A stretch of DNA of 64,000 nucleotides from positions 12,400,001-12,464,000 of the forward strand of contig NW_020621936.1 in assembly GCF_003573695.1 (NCBI RefSeq). Direction: 5' to 3'. Below, piece by piece: positions 11,490 to 21,925 of the stretch. The notes below the pieces were generated by a model. It did not search any database, was not told where the DNA came from, and saw only the letters and a list, made by a program, of their open reading frames with translations. This DNA comes from Papaver somniferum (Eukaryota; Streptophyta; Magnoliopsida; Ranunculales; Papaveraceae). Every line of letters begins with the position of its first letter. Position 1 is the first letter of the stretch. The position numbers and the translations under genes are program-made.

Positions 11490-14400
11490 ATGCCCGAGGT
11501 TATCAGAGAGCGGGCTTGGAAAAGAAACACTCTAGGTCGTTTGATTAGTGATAAACCTAGTAGTTCTTCTTGTGAAGGCGATGAGCTCGAAGACTCTTCT
11601 TTTGAGAGCCCCGTTTTTGGAAACTTCAGTTTTGAAAATCTGTCTCTTCGTGAGGAAGGTACCCCTAGTACTTCTGTTGTGCCAGCGATGGCAACTTTGA
11701 AAGATTACATGTTCCCTACTAGGTCTACCCGAGCCTCTTGCATTAAATTGCCAGCCACTATGGCTAATTTCGAGATAAAACCTAGTATTCTTCAGATGAT
11801 CCCTATATTCTTAGGGAAAGATGATGAGAACCCTTATTTTCATATTAGGGACTTTGAGGAAATTTGTGGGACAATTAGAATAAAAGACCTTACTGATGAA
11901 GTCTTGAAACTTAAGATGTTTCCATTTTCCTTGAGAGATAAAGCCAAGAACTGGATGAACAACCTACCATCTGAATCCATTGAAACATGGCAGGAACTTA
12001 TTGCTGCTTTTTATATGAAATTCTACCCTAAGCATAAAACTGCAGCTGTTAGACAGAAAATTAGTGCTAGTGTGCAACAAGAGGGAGAGTCTCTTTATAG
12101 GTTTTTAGAGAGATTCAATGATCTTCTATCCCAGTGTCCTCACCATGGATTTGATAAGATGAAACTTGTAGATATTATTTATAATGGTTTAGACTATTCG
12201 ACCAAATCCATGGTCGAGTCTATGTGCGCTGGTGAGTTCACTAGTAAAAATGTTGATGATGCTTTTACCTTCTTAGGAGCTATCGCTGAAAAATCCCAAC
12301 AGTGGGAGTCTTCTGTTGAACCCCCTAAAAGACTCTTGGTCAATAGAAGTAGCACCAATGTGGTAGATACAAGCTTCGAGTCAAATGATAAGTTTGCTGC
12401 TTTGTATAGAAGGTTAGAAGCTTTGGAATTGAATCAACCTAATTATAGGTCTCTTGTTGAACCTGATGATAGGATTAGAGCCGCTCAAGTCTCTAGTTGT
12501 GGAGTAGAGCCCAATAACTAATTTTGGGAAGGTCATGTTAGTGAAGAACAAGCCCATGATGTCTATAACAATGCTAGGTTTGAGAACCGTCAGAAGTTTG
12601 ACCCATACCCAGAAACCTACAACCCTGGTTGGAGAAACCATCCTAATTTTTCTTGGTCTAAGGGCCAGAATCAAGGTCAGTCTATTAATTCTTAGCCTCC
12701 CCCAGGTTTTGGTTATGCTAAGAACTCTTCAGGTCAACCCCAGTTTCAGAACCCTTCGGATAAAAAGATCACAAGTTTAGAAGACACTCTAGCCTCGTTT
12801 ATTAAAAACTCTGATAAGATCAACCCAATGGTTGCTCAAGGGATAGAAGAAAGTAAAAATATAGGTTATGCCAACTCCCAAGCTATTTCTGAGTTAAAAA
12901 ACCAGGTTAGTCAGATAAATGAATCTTTGAGGGAAAAAGGTAAGTTTCCTAGTCAAACTCAACCCAATCCTAAAGCAGAGAAATCGTACAATCATGTGAA
13001 CTCTATTACAACCCTTAGGAGTGGAAAGAAAGTTGACAATAAGGTTGACATGCCTGATAGTGAACATGCTGTAGTTCACCCTTCTGAGCCAGAAAATGAG
13101 GAGACTGATAGAGTCTCTAAAAAGACCAATGAGGGTCCTGCTGAGCTCGGCTTTGTTCCCAGAGCCCCGTTTCCCCAGCTGCTAGTTCCAACTAAGAGCG
13201 AGTCGAACTTTAATGATATATTGGAGGTTTTTAAACAGGTTACTATCAACCTACCATTGTTGGATGTGATTAAGCAGATTCCCGCTTATGCTAAGTTTCT
13301 TAAGGACTTGTGTACACGAAAGCGTAAGCTTAGTGTCCAAAAGAAAGCCTTCCTAGATAGTCACGTGAGTTCCATTATTCAGAATACCACTACTCCTAAG
13401 TATAAAGACCCAGGGTCCCCTACCATTTCTTGCACAATAGGTAAATACCGTGTTGAGAAAGCTTTGCTTGATTTAGGAGCCAGTGTGAATTTACTTCCAT
13501 ACCATGTGTACCTCAAGATAGGACTTGGTGATATGAAACCTACCCAGATGACACTTCAGTTAGCTGATAGGTCTGTTAAAATTCCTCGTGGTGTGATCGA
13601 TGATGTTCTTATTGAGGTCGACAAGTTTATTTATCCAGTGGATTTTGTTATCCTAGATACCCAACATGTCCCTGACCCAGAGAACCAGATACCAGTGATT
13701 TTAGGTCGCCCATTTTTAGCAACATCCAATGCGATCATTAATTGTCGAACTGGTATTATGAACTTGTCTTTTGGTAATATGACTATTGAGCTGAACGTCT
13801 TTCATATTAGTAAGTTACCCTCTGAACTAGATGACTCGAGCATAGAAGAGGTAAACATGATAGGAACATTAGTTGAGGAGTCATTAACAAACACTTTGTT
13901 AGAAGATCCATTAGAGAAATGCCTAGCTCACTTTGGGATTGATTTCGATGATGATAATGTGATTAATGAGGTGAATGCTTTGTTAGATTCAACCCCTTTG
14001 TTAGACATTAGTAACTGATGGAAACCTAAGTTCGAACCACTACCAGTTTCTAAGTCTACCCTCGTTCCTTCGTTATAAGAGCCTCCTAAGTTGGACCTAA
14101 AACCATTACTAGATACCCTGAAGTATGTGTTTTTAGGCCCGTCTGAGACTTTACCTGTGATTGTTGCTTCCAACTTGGATAGTGATCAGGAAAGTAGGCT
14201 AGTGACCGTCCTTCAAAACAACAAGGAAGCTTTAGGGTGGACCATAACAGACATTAAGGGTATAAGTCCTACTGTTTGTATGCATCAGATATATCTAGAG
14301 GAAGATACCAAACCGTCTAGGGAGATTCAACGAAGACTAAACCCTAATATGAAAGAAGTAGTTCGAAGAGGTTCTTAAGCTGTTAGATGCAGGAATTATC

Positions 14401-15030
14401 TACCCCATTTCAGACAGTAAGTGGGTCAACCCCGTTCAGGTTGTTCCCAAGAAATCCGGTATTACTGTAGTCCAGAATGATAACAATGAGTTAATCCAGA
14501 CCCGAGTGACCACGGGTTGGCGTGTTTGTATTGACTATAGGAAATTGAACAAGGTCATTAGGAAGGACCACTTTCCCCTTCCCTTTATCGACCAAATGCT
14601 AGAGAGATTAGCTGGACATAGTCATTACTGTTTTCTAGATGGCTACTCAGGATACAATCAGATCGTTATTGCCCCAGAAGACTAAGAAAAAACTACTTTT
14701 ACTTGTCCCTTTGGTACCTTTGTGTATAGACGCATGCCTTTCGGGCTATGTAACGCCACTGCGACTTTTCAGCGTTGCATGATGAACATATTTTACGATA
14801 TGGTAGAAAAGTTTTAGAGGTCTTTATGGATGATTTTCCAGTGCTTGGTTCGTCTTTCGATGAGTGCTTGCATCATTTGTCATTAGTGTTGACTAGGTAT
14901 AAGGAAAAGAATCTAGTGCTTAATTGTGAGAAATGTCATTTCATGGTTCGATCAGGAATTGTCTTAGGGCATATCGTATCTTCTAAGGGTATAGAGGTAG
15001 ATAGAGCCAAAGTTGACCTTATCAAGACTT
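11490..15030 (+). pseudogene. Athila-like gag-protease-reverse transcriptase remnant
   Basis: One frame runs from ATG 11490 to 14378, broken by stops near 12521, 12693 and 14018 and one shortly before 14091. Residues of the first block carry the retrotransposon gag core (motifs IFLGKDDENPYFH, WMNNLPSESI, QQEGESLYRFLERF). The protease block (12828-14018) has the active-site form LLDLGASVNLLPYHVY and the ILGRPFLAT motif. Reverse transcriptase starts in a shifted frame after 14378 (VCIDYRKLNK, then FLDGYSGYNQI near 14640) and ends in the 14775 frame with FMDD as its catalytic box. A stop also interrupts it near 14683. The frame is cut at about 15030 by the deletion into the LTR. RNase H and integrase are absent. 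The Athila assignment rests on recalled family sequence features and is fairly safe at clade level. Confidence 0.88.
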
Positions 15031-15379
15031 TAATTGTTTGCAAAAATTTTCTTCATTCGTTGTGATTCAATTAGATAGGTTATGCTTTGTTTAGATAATC
15101 TATGCTTAGGGATACAATTAATTTTTGAGAATTTTCCAGATTATTTGTGAATTAAGAAATAAGAGTCTTAAAAGATAATTAGAGTTTTGGATTGTTTACC
15201 ATAATTTATTCATGTGTAATAGTGAAATCAGTGTCTTGGTTGTTTTATAATATCTTGAAGTCAATTTTGTAATAAGTTTTCTTTGTTTTTAAATTTTTAT
15301 TAAGTCTAAAATTCATTGCCTTCACAAGTCTTAAAACAACCCTTTTATCACTATCTTCAACAACTTTGAAAACACATCA
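15031..15379 (+). repeat. Truncated 3' LTR of the Athila-like element
   Basis: 349 bp match 10030-10378 with only a few differences and end in the same aacacatca. The left end abuts coding sequence of reverse transcriptase. The join occurs at a short shared string (ttaattgtttgcaaaaa) and points to illegitimate recombination after insertion. Confidence 0.88.
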
Positions 15380-16345
15380 CCAAACTAGGGTTTCGGGCCA
15401 AAGGTTACCATGCGTCGTCTGGTAACCTTGAATGGCTAGGATTTGCTTTTGGGATTGAAGGGCGACCGTTGATTGCCGCACGCCTTCATTTTGGTAGCCG
15501 CATAGAGAAGGACAGCATGGTGGCGCGGCTAGGTTGGCACGCCGTTGGCATGGCATGCCTTGGCGCGGTTTGGCGTGGCCAAACTAGGATTTCAGACCAA
15601 AGGTTACCATGCGTCGTCTGGTAACCTTGGATGGCTAGGATTTTCTTCTGGGATTGAAGGGAGACCGTTGATTGCCGCACGCCTTCATTTGGGTAGCCGC
15701 ATAGAGAAGGCCAGCATGGTGGCGCGGCTAGGTTGGAACGCCGCATGGCATGCCTTGGCACGGTTTGGCGTGGCCAAACTAGGGTTTCAGACCAAAGGTT
15801 ACCATGCGTCGTCTGGTAACCTTGGATGGCTAGGATTTGCTTCTGGGATTGAAGGGCGACTGTTGATTGTCGCACGCCTTCGTTTTGGTAGCCGCATAGG
15901 GAAGGCCAGCATGGTGGCGCGGCTAGGTTGGCATGCCATTGGCGCGGTTTGGTGTGGCCAAACTAGGGTTTCAGGCCAAAGGTTACCATGCGTCGTCTGG
16001 TAACCTAAGGATGGATAGGATTTTCTCCTGGGATTGAAGGGCGACCGTTGATGGTCGCACGCCTTCGTTTTGGTAGCCGCATAGGGAAGGCCAGCATGGT
16101 GGCGCGACTAGGTTGGCATGCCATTGGCATGCCTTGGCGCGGTTTGGCGTGGCCAAACTAGGGTTTCAGTCCAAAGGTTACCATGCGTCGTCTGGTAACC
16201 TTGGATAGCTAGGATTTTCTCCTGGGATTGAAGGGCGACCGTTGATTGTCGCACACCTTCGTTTTGGTAGCTGCATAGGGAAGGCCAGCATGGTGGCGCG
16301 GCTAGGTTGGCATGCCATTGGCATGGCATGCCTTGGCGCCGTTTG
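15380..16345. repeat. Tandem array, ~183-bp unit, in the Tat 3' LTR (second part)
   Basis: This continues the array interrupted at 8880, with about five further units and the same landmarks. With the first part it gives roughly ten units, against about eight in the other LTR (25200-26775). ORFs of 129-154 codons on both strands are repeat artefacts. Confidence 0.9.
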
Positions 16346-17250
16346 GTGTGGTGGGGCAAAGGGATTGGCATGCTGTTTGGCACATGGTGCAGCTAGTGTG
16401 TCTAGGTGCGTTTGGCATGGTGGGGCCAAGGGCTTGGCATGCCGTTTGGCACATGGTGCGGCTAGCATGGCTAGGTCTGTTTGGCATGGTGGGGCCAAGG
16501 GTTTGGCATGCTGTTTGGCACATGGTGCGGCTAGCATGGCTAGGTGCGTTTGGCATGGTGGGGCCAAGGGCTTGGCATGCCGTTTGGCACATGGTGCAGC
16601 TAGCATAGTTGGCATGCCTTGGCGCGGAGGTGTGGCTGACACGGTTTGTCATTGGCACACTGGTGTGGCTGGCATGGTTGGCATGCCTTGGCGCGAAGAT
16701 GTGGCTGACACGGTTTGCCATTGGCACAGTGGTGCGGCTGGCATGGTTGGCATGCCTTGGCGCGGAGATGTGGCTGGCACGGTTTTCCATTGGAACAGTG
16801 GTGCGGCTGGCATGGTTGGCATGCCTTGGCGCGGAGATGTTTTGTTGGCACGGTTTTCCATTGCCACAGCGGTGCGGCTGGAATGGTTTGCATGCCTTGG
16901 CGCGGAGATGTGGCTGGCACGGTTTGCCATTGGCACAGTGGTGCAGCTGGTATGGTTGGCATGCCATGGCGCGGAGATGTGGCTGAAACGGTTTGCCATT
17001 GGCACAGTGGTGCGGCTGGCATGGCTGGCATGCCTTGGCGCGAAGATGTGGCTGGCACGGTTTGCCATTGGCACAGTGGTGCGGCTGGCATGGTTGGCAT
17101 GCCTTGGCGCGGAGATGTGGCTGACACGGTTTTCCATTGGCACAGTGGTGTGGCTGGCATGGTTGGCATGCCTTGGCGCGGATATGTAGCTGGCACGGTT
17201 TGCTATTTGCACAGGGTGTGGATGGCATGGTTGGCATGCCTTGGCGCAGT
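16346..17250. repeat. Two ~69-bp tandem arrays in the Tat 3' LTR
   Basis: From 16346 to about 16610 there are four units of about 69 bp marked by ggggccaagggcttggcatg and gtttggcacatggtg. From about 16610 to 17250 there are about nine units of a second, related 69-bp type marked by ggcatgccttggcgcggaga and tttgccattggcacagtggt. Because 69 is a multiple of three, frames stay open for hundreds of codons on both strands. Confidence 0.9.
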
Positions 17251-17457
17251 AGCATGAGAATTAGGTTTTGCATAGGTGATGTCAATTAATGTTAAGGGTT
17301 CTGCCGTGGAACATGACTCATAAAATAAAAAAGATACCCTGGTAATTCTTACGTAAGCATGCTGATCGATTCAATAATTGTGCTAATGGTCATGATGATA
17401 TCATGTCAGATGTGAGATTTTTCGATTTTAACCCTAGGCTAAAAACCACCATCAACA

Positions 17458-17480
17458 TTAAGTCCCCTGCTTAGCTCGGA
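17458..17480 (-). promoter_or_regulatory. Polypurine tract of the Tat-like element
   Basis: On the minus strand agcaggggacttaa lies directly upstream of the 3' LTR start TGTTGATGG. This is where second-strand synthesis priming is expected, and it fixes the LTR boundary and the minus-strand orientation. Confidence 0.75.
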
Positions 17481-17761
17481 ATGAGAGCATCGTTGCGAGG
17501 CAAGAATAAGATGGTGCCAGGCTGGGACAAGAAATCGAAGCAACAAGTCGTGATAAGATGGTCAGGAAAGTCTGACTAACCTTTTTCGAGAGGTATAGAG
17601 AGTTTGTGTTTTCCATGTTGGCGTCCTTGCGTGAATTGTGCTAGTGACGCAGACCGTGATGCGGTGAGATGAGAACTGTTGGTCTGATCTGGCTGTGCAC
17701 TCCTTGGATGGGTTAGGGAAACTCGTGACGCTGGCTGGGCTAGTTTGTTGGTATTAGCGCG

Positions 17762-17965
17762 GAAAGCTTGGAGAAGCAAAGCATGCGCGAACCGCTTGGA
17801 GAGGCAAAACATGTGCAGACGGCTTGGAAAGGCAAAGCATGTGCGGACGACTTGGAAAGGCGAAGCATGCGCGGACGGCTTGGAGAGGCAAAGCATGTGC
17901 GGACGTCTTGGAAAGGCAAAGCATGGCGGACGGCTTGGCATAGAATGACGCAGTCTTGGAGAGGC
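17762..17965. repeat. ~29-bp minisatellite in the Tat 3' untranslated region
   Basis: About seven imperfect copies of a unit near 29 bp, built around gcttggagaggcaaagcatg followed by tgcggac, lie between the 3' LTR and the antisense ORF. Tandem repeats in the 3' untranslated region are a recurrent trait of Tat/Ogre elements. Overlapping ORFs on both strands are by-products. Confidence 0.85.
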
Positions 17966-18192
17966 AAGCATGGAGCAGACGGTCTTGGCGTTGTAATTTG
18001 TCTTCGCGGGACCGGTTGCCCTTTTTCCTAATTTTAATTTATTGCCTCATCCTGCCGCCAAACTATCGCATCCCTCTGTCTCGTTCGGATTTTATTAAGG
18101 TTTTGATGAGGGAATCCGTTTAGGATGATTTCCCGATCATGATGTAATCACGTTCCGTTTCTATTTCCTTCTTTAGGGTTTCCCCAGTATTT

Positions 18193-19035
18193 ATGCCCGG
18201 TAAAGTTGCATCGTCTCCCCAGTTTTACAACAAAGGTTTCTTCTCGTCGAGTCCACCTATCCTCATCATGTCAATCAGAAGTGAATCATCCTCGAGCAAA
18301 CTAGATTCTCCAGGCAAACGCGTGAGGCTTGGCTCTTGCAACAGTACCCCAATCGGGGTCATTCGGGTCAAGAAGATTATACCGGTATGCTTTTACTAAT
18401 CAACATATGTTTCTTTGTTTGCCGGTAAATGACAAAAATCTTATTATGTGTAGAGATATCCTATCGGAGCGTGCGTTACCATTATTGATGAAGATGATTT
18501 AGTCACTCCTCTTCCTTCAGGCCTGATCCCGCAAACCGCTGCAGATCTAGAGAACGCCGACTTAGGAATTTCTTGTCATGAGTATCCCAATGCAGGTTTG
18601 TCGTTCGGGACCCGTATGAGGTGTCTTTCCTCCAACTGCCGGAACGTCGGCGGGTTCCTGGTGCGGAAAGAATCCGTGACTCTTTACACGAAGATATGGA
18701 GGATATATGGTCACATTGCCAGCAGGAGCGTGGTGAAGTATTGTTCGTCTGCTCTAGTTTCCATAGTGAATTGTCTCTTGCCGATGGTCGCCGAAATGGA
18801 GAGTATGTCTATCCGTGCCATCATGGAATCAACTATTCAAAAGTGGGAGAATATGTTGTCTACCTGTGAATCTCTGGAGTTCAACGTCATTTGGTTGCGA
18901 CATCGCCTTGATATTGTGAAATTCGACAGAGCCGGTATTCTCGCTGGTGTGGTCCCTGCTATGAAAGCTATGATGGAAGAGGAGAAAGCTTTGGCCGTGG
19001 AGTCGCAGAAGGTGGAAGAGTCAATCGGAATTTAA
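18193..19035 (+). CDS. Spliced antisense ORF of the Tat-like element, function unknown
   Basis: This ORF runs opposite to gag-pol, between the end of pol and the 3' LTR. Exon 1 is 18193-18384 (64 codons from ATG). A 69-bp AT-rich segment then starts gtatgc (18385), carries tactaat like a branch site, and ends tgtgtag (18453). Removing it keeps phase 0 and joins to an open frame 18454-19035 (193 codons plus stop), giving about 257 residues. The exon 1 part is Ser-rich with a basic patch (SPGKRVRLG); the C-terminal third is helical and charged. Between about 18597 and 18790 the frame offset by two bases also reads protein-like (RDPYEVSFLQLPERRR), suggesting a compensating pair of indels in this copy. 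Additional antisense ORFs at this place are known for Tat-lineage elements. I do not recognise a domain, and splicing is inferred from signals only. Confidence 0.55.
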
Positions 19036-19111
19036 AGAGTAGGACTGAAAGGTTTCAAATCCGGTTAAAGATGATGCTTTCAAGGGATTACAATCTGTTG
19101 GACGGGCTTTT

Positions 19112-19465
19112 CTGAGTGATGTAGTTGAGAGATGTTTGATTCCTTTCTGTTTTTTTAAGCGTGTTTTTTTTTTATTTATTTATTTGTATTGCTTTTGAAA
19201 GAATAAGAGAATTTAATTGATTTACTTCAATCAAAAAAAAATGAAAGGAATTTGATATTCGAGATGTGGAAAGGAAATGGAAAGATGCCTGAGTGATGTA
19301 GTTGAGAGATGTTTGATTCCTTTCTGGTTTTTTAAGCGTGTTTTGCTTTTTTTTTTTATTTATATTGCTTTTGAAAGAATAAAAGAATTTAATTGATTTA
19401 CTTCAATCAAACAAAATGAAAGGAATTTGATATTCGAGATGTGGAAAGGAAATGGAAAGATGCCT
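19112..19465. repeat. Tandem duplication, 177-bp unit
   Basis: 19112-19288 and 19289-19465 are near-identical, both starting ctgagtgatgtagttgag and ending aaatggaaagatgcct. They differ mainly in the length of a T-run. The duplication lies downstream of the antisense ORF and just beyond the end of integrase, in non-coding element sequence. Confidence 0.9.
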
Positions 19466-19505
19466 GGTTATCCGTGTTTGTGATACGGAGGGGCGCGAGC
19501 CGCGG

Positions 19506-21111
19506 TCAGGCATAGTATGCCTTAAGCCACTTTTCGTTGATGACTGCTTCCTGCTTTCCTCCATCTTCTTTGATGACCTTGTTGTACCCACTATTGTACG
19601 ATTTCGTGACTATGTAGGGCCCTTCCCATTTCGCGGAGAATTTTGGCGCGGACGCGTCTTGTTGAACGTGTTTTGCAGTCTTCAGTACCAAATCTCCTAC
19701 TTGAAAGACCCGAGGCCTCACGGCTTTGTTATATGCTTTGGAGACTCGATTCATGTATTGCTCGTGCATGTTCTTCCGCCTTGGACCTTCTGGAATCTAT
19801 AGTGTCCAATTCTGCTACTCTGGCGCTTAATGCTTCAGCTTCATCCCATCCAACTCCACTTGCTTCAGCAATCCTAGCCGATGGGATTTTAATTTCTGCT
19901 GGGAGGATGACGTCTGCGCCGTAAGCAAGGGAGTAGGGAGAGGCACCGGTGGAACTTCTTGGTGATGTCCGGTATGCCCAGAACGCCATTGGCAGCTGCT
20001 CATGCCATGCTCGAGGATTTTCATGCACGGTCCGACTGAGGATTCAGATCAGAGTTTTGTTGGTGCTTTCAGCCTGCCCGTTCCCTTGGGGGTAGTACAC
20101 GGTAGAGAAGACTTGTTTAATTCTGTATTCTTCGAGTAATTCCCGTACTTGTTTATTTACGAAAGGAGTGCCATTGTCGGTGATGATATGTTTAGGCACG
20201 CCAAACCGGCAGACAATGTACTCCTTAATGAATGTCGCGATTGTGGATCCATTCGTTCCTCGTAAAGGTATAGTCTCGACCCATTTAGTGAAATATTCGG
20301 TTGTTGTTATTATGTACTCGTGGTGTTTTGAAGACGGCGGGTTGATCTTTCCAATGATGTCGAGTCCCCAGTTGTGGAAGGGCCACAGACTGCTTATCGA
20401 ATACAGGGGAATTGACGGGACATGGATAAGGTTCCCGTGTATTTGGCATTTTTTGCACCTCTGGACGAAGATAGCTGCATCATCCTCCATGGTTGTCCAG
20501 TAGTATTTTTCGTGTATCTGAAGAAACAATTTTCGTTTCCCTTGATGCTCACCTTCGTGCATTCTTTTCAGCATGATTGGGATTTTTGCTTCACCCAGAC
20601 ATCGTAGCAAACTTCCTCTAGAGCTTTTACGATATAAGATTCCTTCGTGGAACTCAGACCTTTGTTTTACCTTGGCTGCATCCTTCTTGTTGGTGGGGAG
20701 TATGCCGCCACGAAGGTAACTGATGTATGGCTCTTGCCAGTCCCCAGTGTGACCAATATTGTAAACTTCTAATTGATGCGGCGGCGCTTGACAGTTGGAA
20801 CATGCTCTTTGAAGCAACCGAGATTGATCCTCCATTTCTGGACAGTAGTAGCCAAGGCGTTGCAAACGGCGATAGAATCTTACCACTAATGTTTGCCCGC
20901 AGATTTCATTATGGACGCGGTTGAGTTGTTGTTGTGCTTCTCCCTTTCCAAGACATCTTGACAAGGAACCGTCTGGATTTCTATGATATAGCACTCCTCG
21001 GAGCATGAAGAAATTTTGTAAGGTTTTAAGACTGATCTTCCCTCGGAAAAGTGAGTTGTTAAGCTCTTGGAGTTGTGAAAGCCATGTTGAAGCCACGGTT
21101 CGTCTCTTCAT
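19506..21111 (-). pseudogene. Tat-like integrase with duplicated N-terminal zinc-binding module
   Basis: The main frame (21111-20044, 355 residues) holds two successive N-terminal modules. The first is at residues 39-107 (GVLYHR ... H67 ... C104, C107), the second at 157-222 (GILYRK ... H185, H189 ... C219, C222). They share the pattern GxLYxR, GSLxRCLG and a following His. The catalytic core has D251 (NWGLDIIG), D312 (IITDNGTPF) and E348 (GNGQAEST). A stop separates this from 20028-19729 in the same frame (WAYRTSPRSSTGASPYSLAYG), and a frameshift near 19770 leads to the C-terminal part ending 19506 (KWEGPYIV, a GPY-type motif). The first module lacks the second His, so it probably no longer binds zinc. 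The copy is not functional as one protein. Confidence 0.85.
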
Positions 21112-21132
21112 CGTCAGGGTTTCCTCAAAACC

Positions 21133-21925
21133 TTAAAATTGTAGTTTTGATGCTAGTGTGGCTAGGCAATCAGCGTGTTGGTTGCCGATGCGCCCGATGT
21201 GCGTTATGGTTGCGTCAGCGAAATAGTTTAGCAGTTTTTGTGCTTCGGCTCTGTATGGATCCAAGGTTACTTCCTTTAGTGCGTATACTCCGTTCATCTG
21301 GTTGACGAGTAATTTAGAATCACCTCTTATTTCTAGACGTGTGGCTCCAACTCGTTTGGCCAAGGACAGTCCGATGAGAAAGGATTCATATTCTGCCGAA
21401 TTTTTGGTGCAAGGGAATCTAGCTTGAAGGAGTGCGAGAATACTTCACCAGTTGGGGATACTAGAACCACACCTGCTCCTCCAGTACCGTTGTTGGGAGT
21501 AGCAGAGTCATCAAATAATAGAATCCATGTTTCTCCTTGTATGAAAGAGATTTCCGGAAAATCTCTAGGGAGGTCTTCATGTAGTGTCACGGTATTCTCT
21601 CTTAGAAACGCCGCCAATAACTCCGCGACTGCTTGCCCTCTGATGGCTATCGGTGAAGCGCAGGTTATGTCGAACTCTGACATTTGTAGGAGCCATTTGG
21701 CCGTTCTTCCTTTCCAGGGCTGGTTTTGAGAGGAGGAACTTCACGGGATCGGACTTTGCGATCAACACCACTTTATTGGTTTTGAGTGAATCAAAGCTAA
21801 ACACGCTTTTTCTGCTTTGGGATACCTGAGTTCGGCATCTCTTAAAGTTCGACTGAAGTAGTAGATGGGATGTTCAATTCCTCCGTCATCTTCTTGGGCG
21901 AGGAGATCTCCTACAGCAGTGTCAC
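21133..21925 (-). pseudogene. RNase H remnants of the Tat-like element, including the second RNase H
   Basis: Just downstream of reverse transcriptase on the minus strand, broken frames carry the retroviral-type RNase H/connection segment. Then comes a second RNase H: NGTGGAGVVLVSPTGE with an upstream FDDS (frame 21683-21333), continued after a frameshift near 21360 by RLEIRGDSKLLVNQMNG and GNQHADCLATLAS (21363-21133). The D, D and HxxD positions match the additional RNase H that distinguishes Tat elements. Frameshifts make it non-functional. Confidence 0.82.

Larger units (their letters stand above)
8881..15379 (+). mobile_element. Athila-like Ty3/gypsy element with internal/3' LTR deletion
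   Basis: The element is bounded by TG (8881) and CA (15379) and flanked by the 5-bp duplication ccaaa (8876-8880 and 15380-15384). It lies within the Tat LTR tandem array. Order on the plus strand: 5' LTR 8881-10378, primer-binding site at 10385, leader, gag-protease-reverse transcriptase remnant 11490-15030, then only the last 349 bp of the 3' LTR. The rest of pol (RNase H, integrase) and the first 1.15 kb of the 3' LTR are gone, joined at about 15030. It is a non-functional deletion derivative. Confidence 0.9.
5534..17457 (-). repeat. 3' LTR of the Tat-like element, in three pieces
   Basis: Pieces 5534-5968, 7586-8880 and 15380-17457 together correspond to 24464-28164. Piece 1 matches the segment around 24464-24900. 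Piece 2 resumes at ttgatgttccataaaaaa and runs into the first tandem array. Piece 3 finishes the arrays and ends aaccaccatcaaca at 17457, exactly as the other LTR ends at 28164. The gaps are two later insertions with their own target-site duplications. Summed length is about 3.8 kb, close to the 3740 bp of the other LTR; the difference lies mainly in tandem-repeat copy number. Confidence 0.87.

Noticed and set aside
15486..16642. 129-154 codon frames on both strands
   Set aside because: Translation of the ~183-bp and 69-bp arrays; repeat artefact.
16302..17285. Long minus-strand frame of 327 codons and companions on the plus strand
   Set aside because: They lie wholly in 69-bp tandem arrays. 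The period is divisible by three, so several frames on both strands remain open; translations are low-complexity repeats.
19452..19802. Plus-strand frames opposite to integrase
   Set aside because: Shadows of the minus-strand integrase C-terminal region, which has recognisable motifs.
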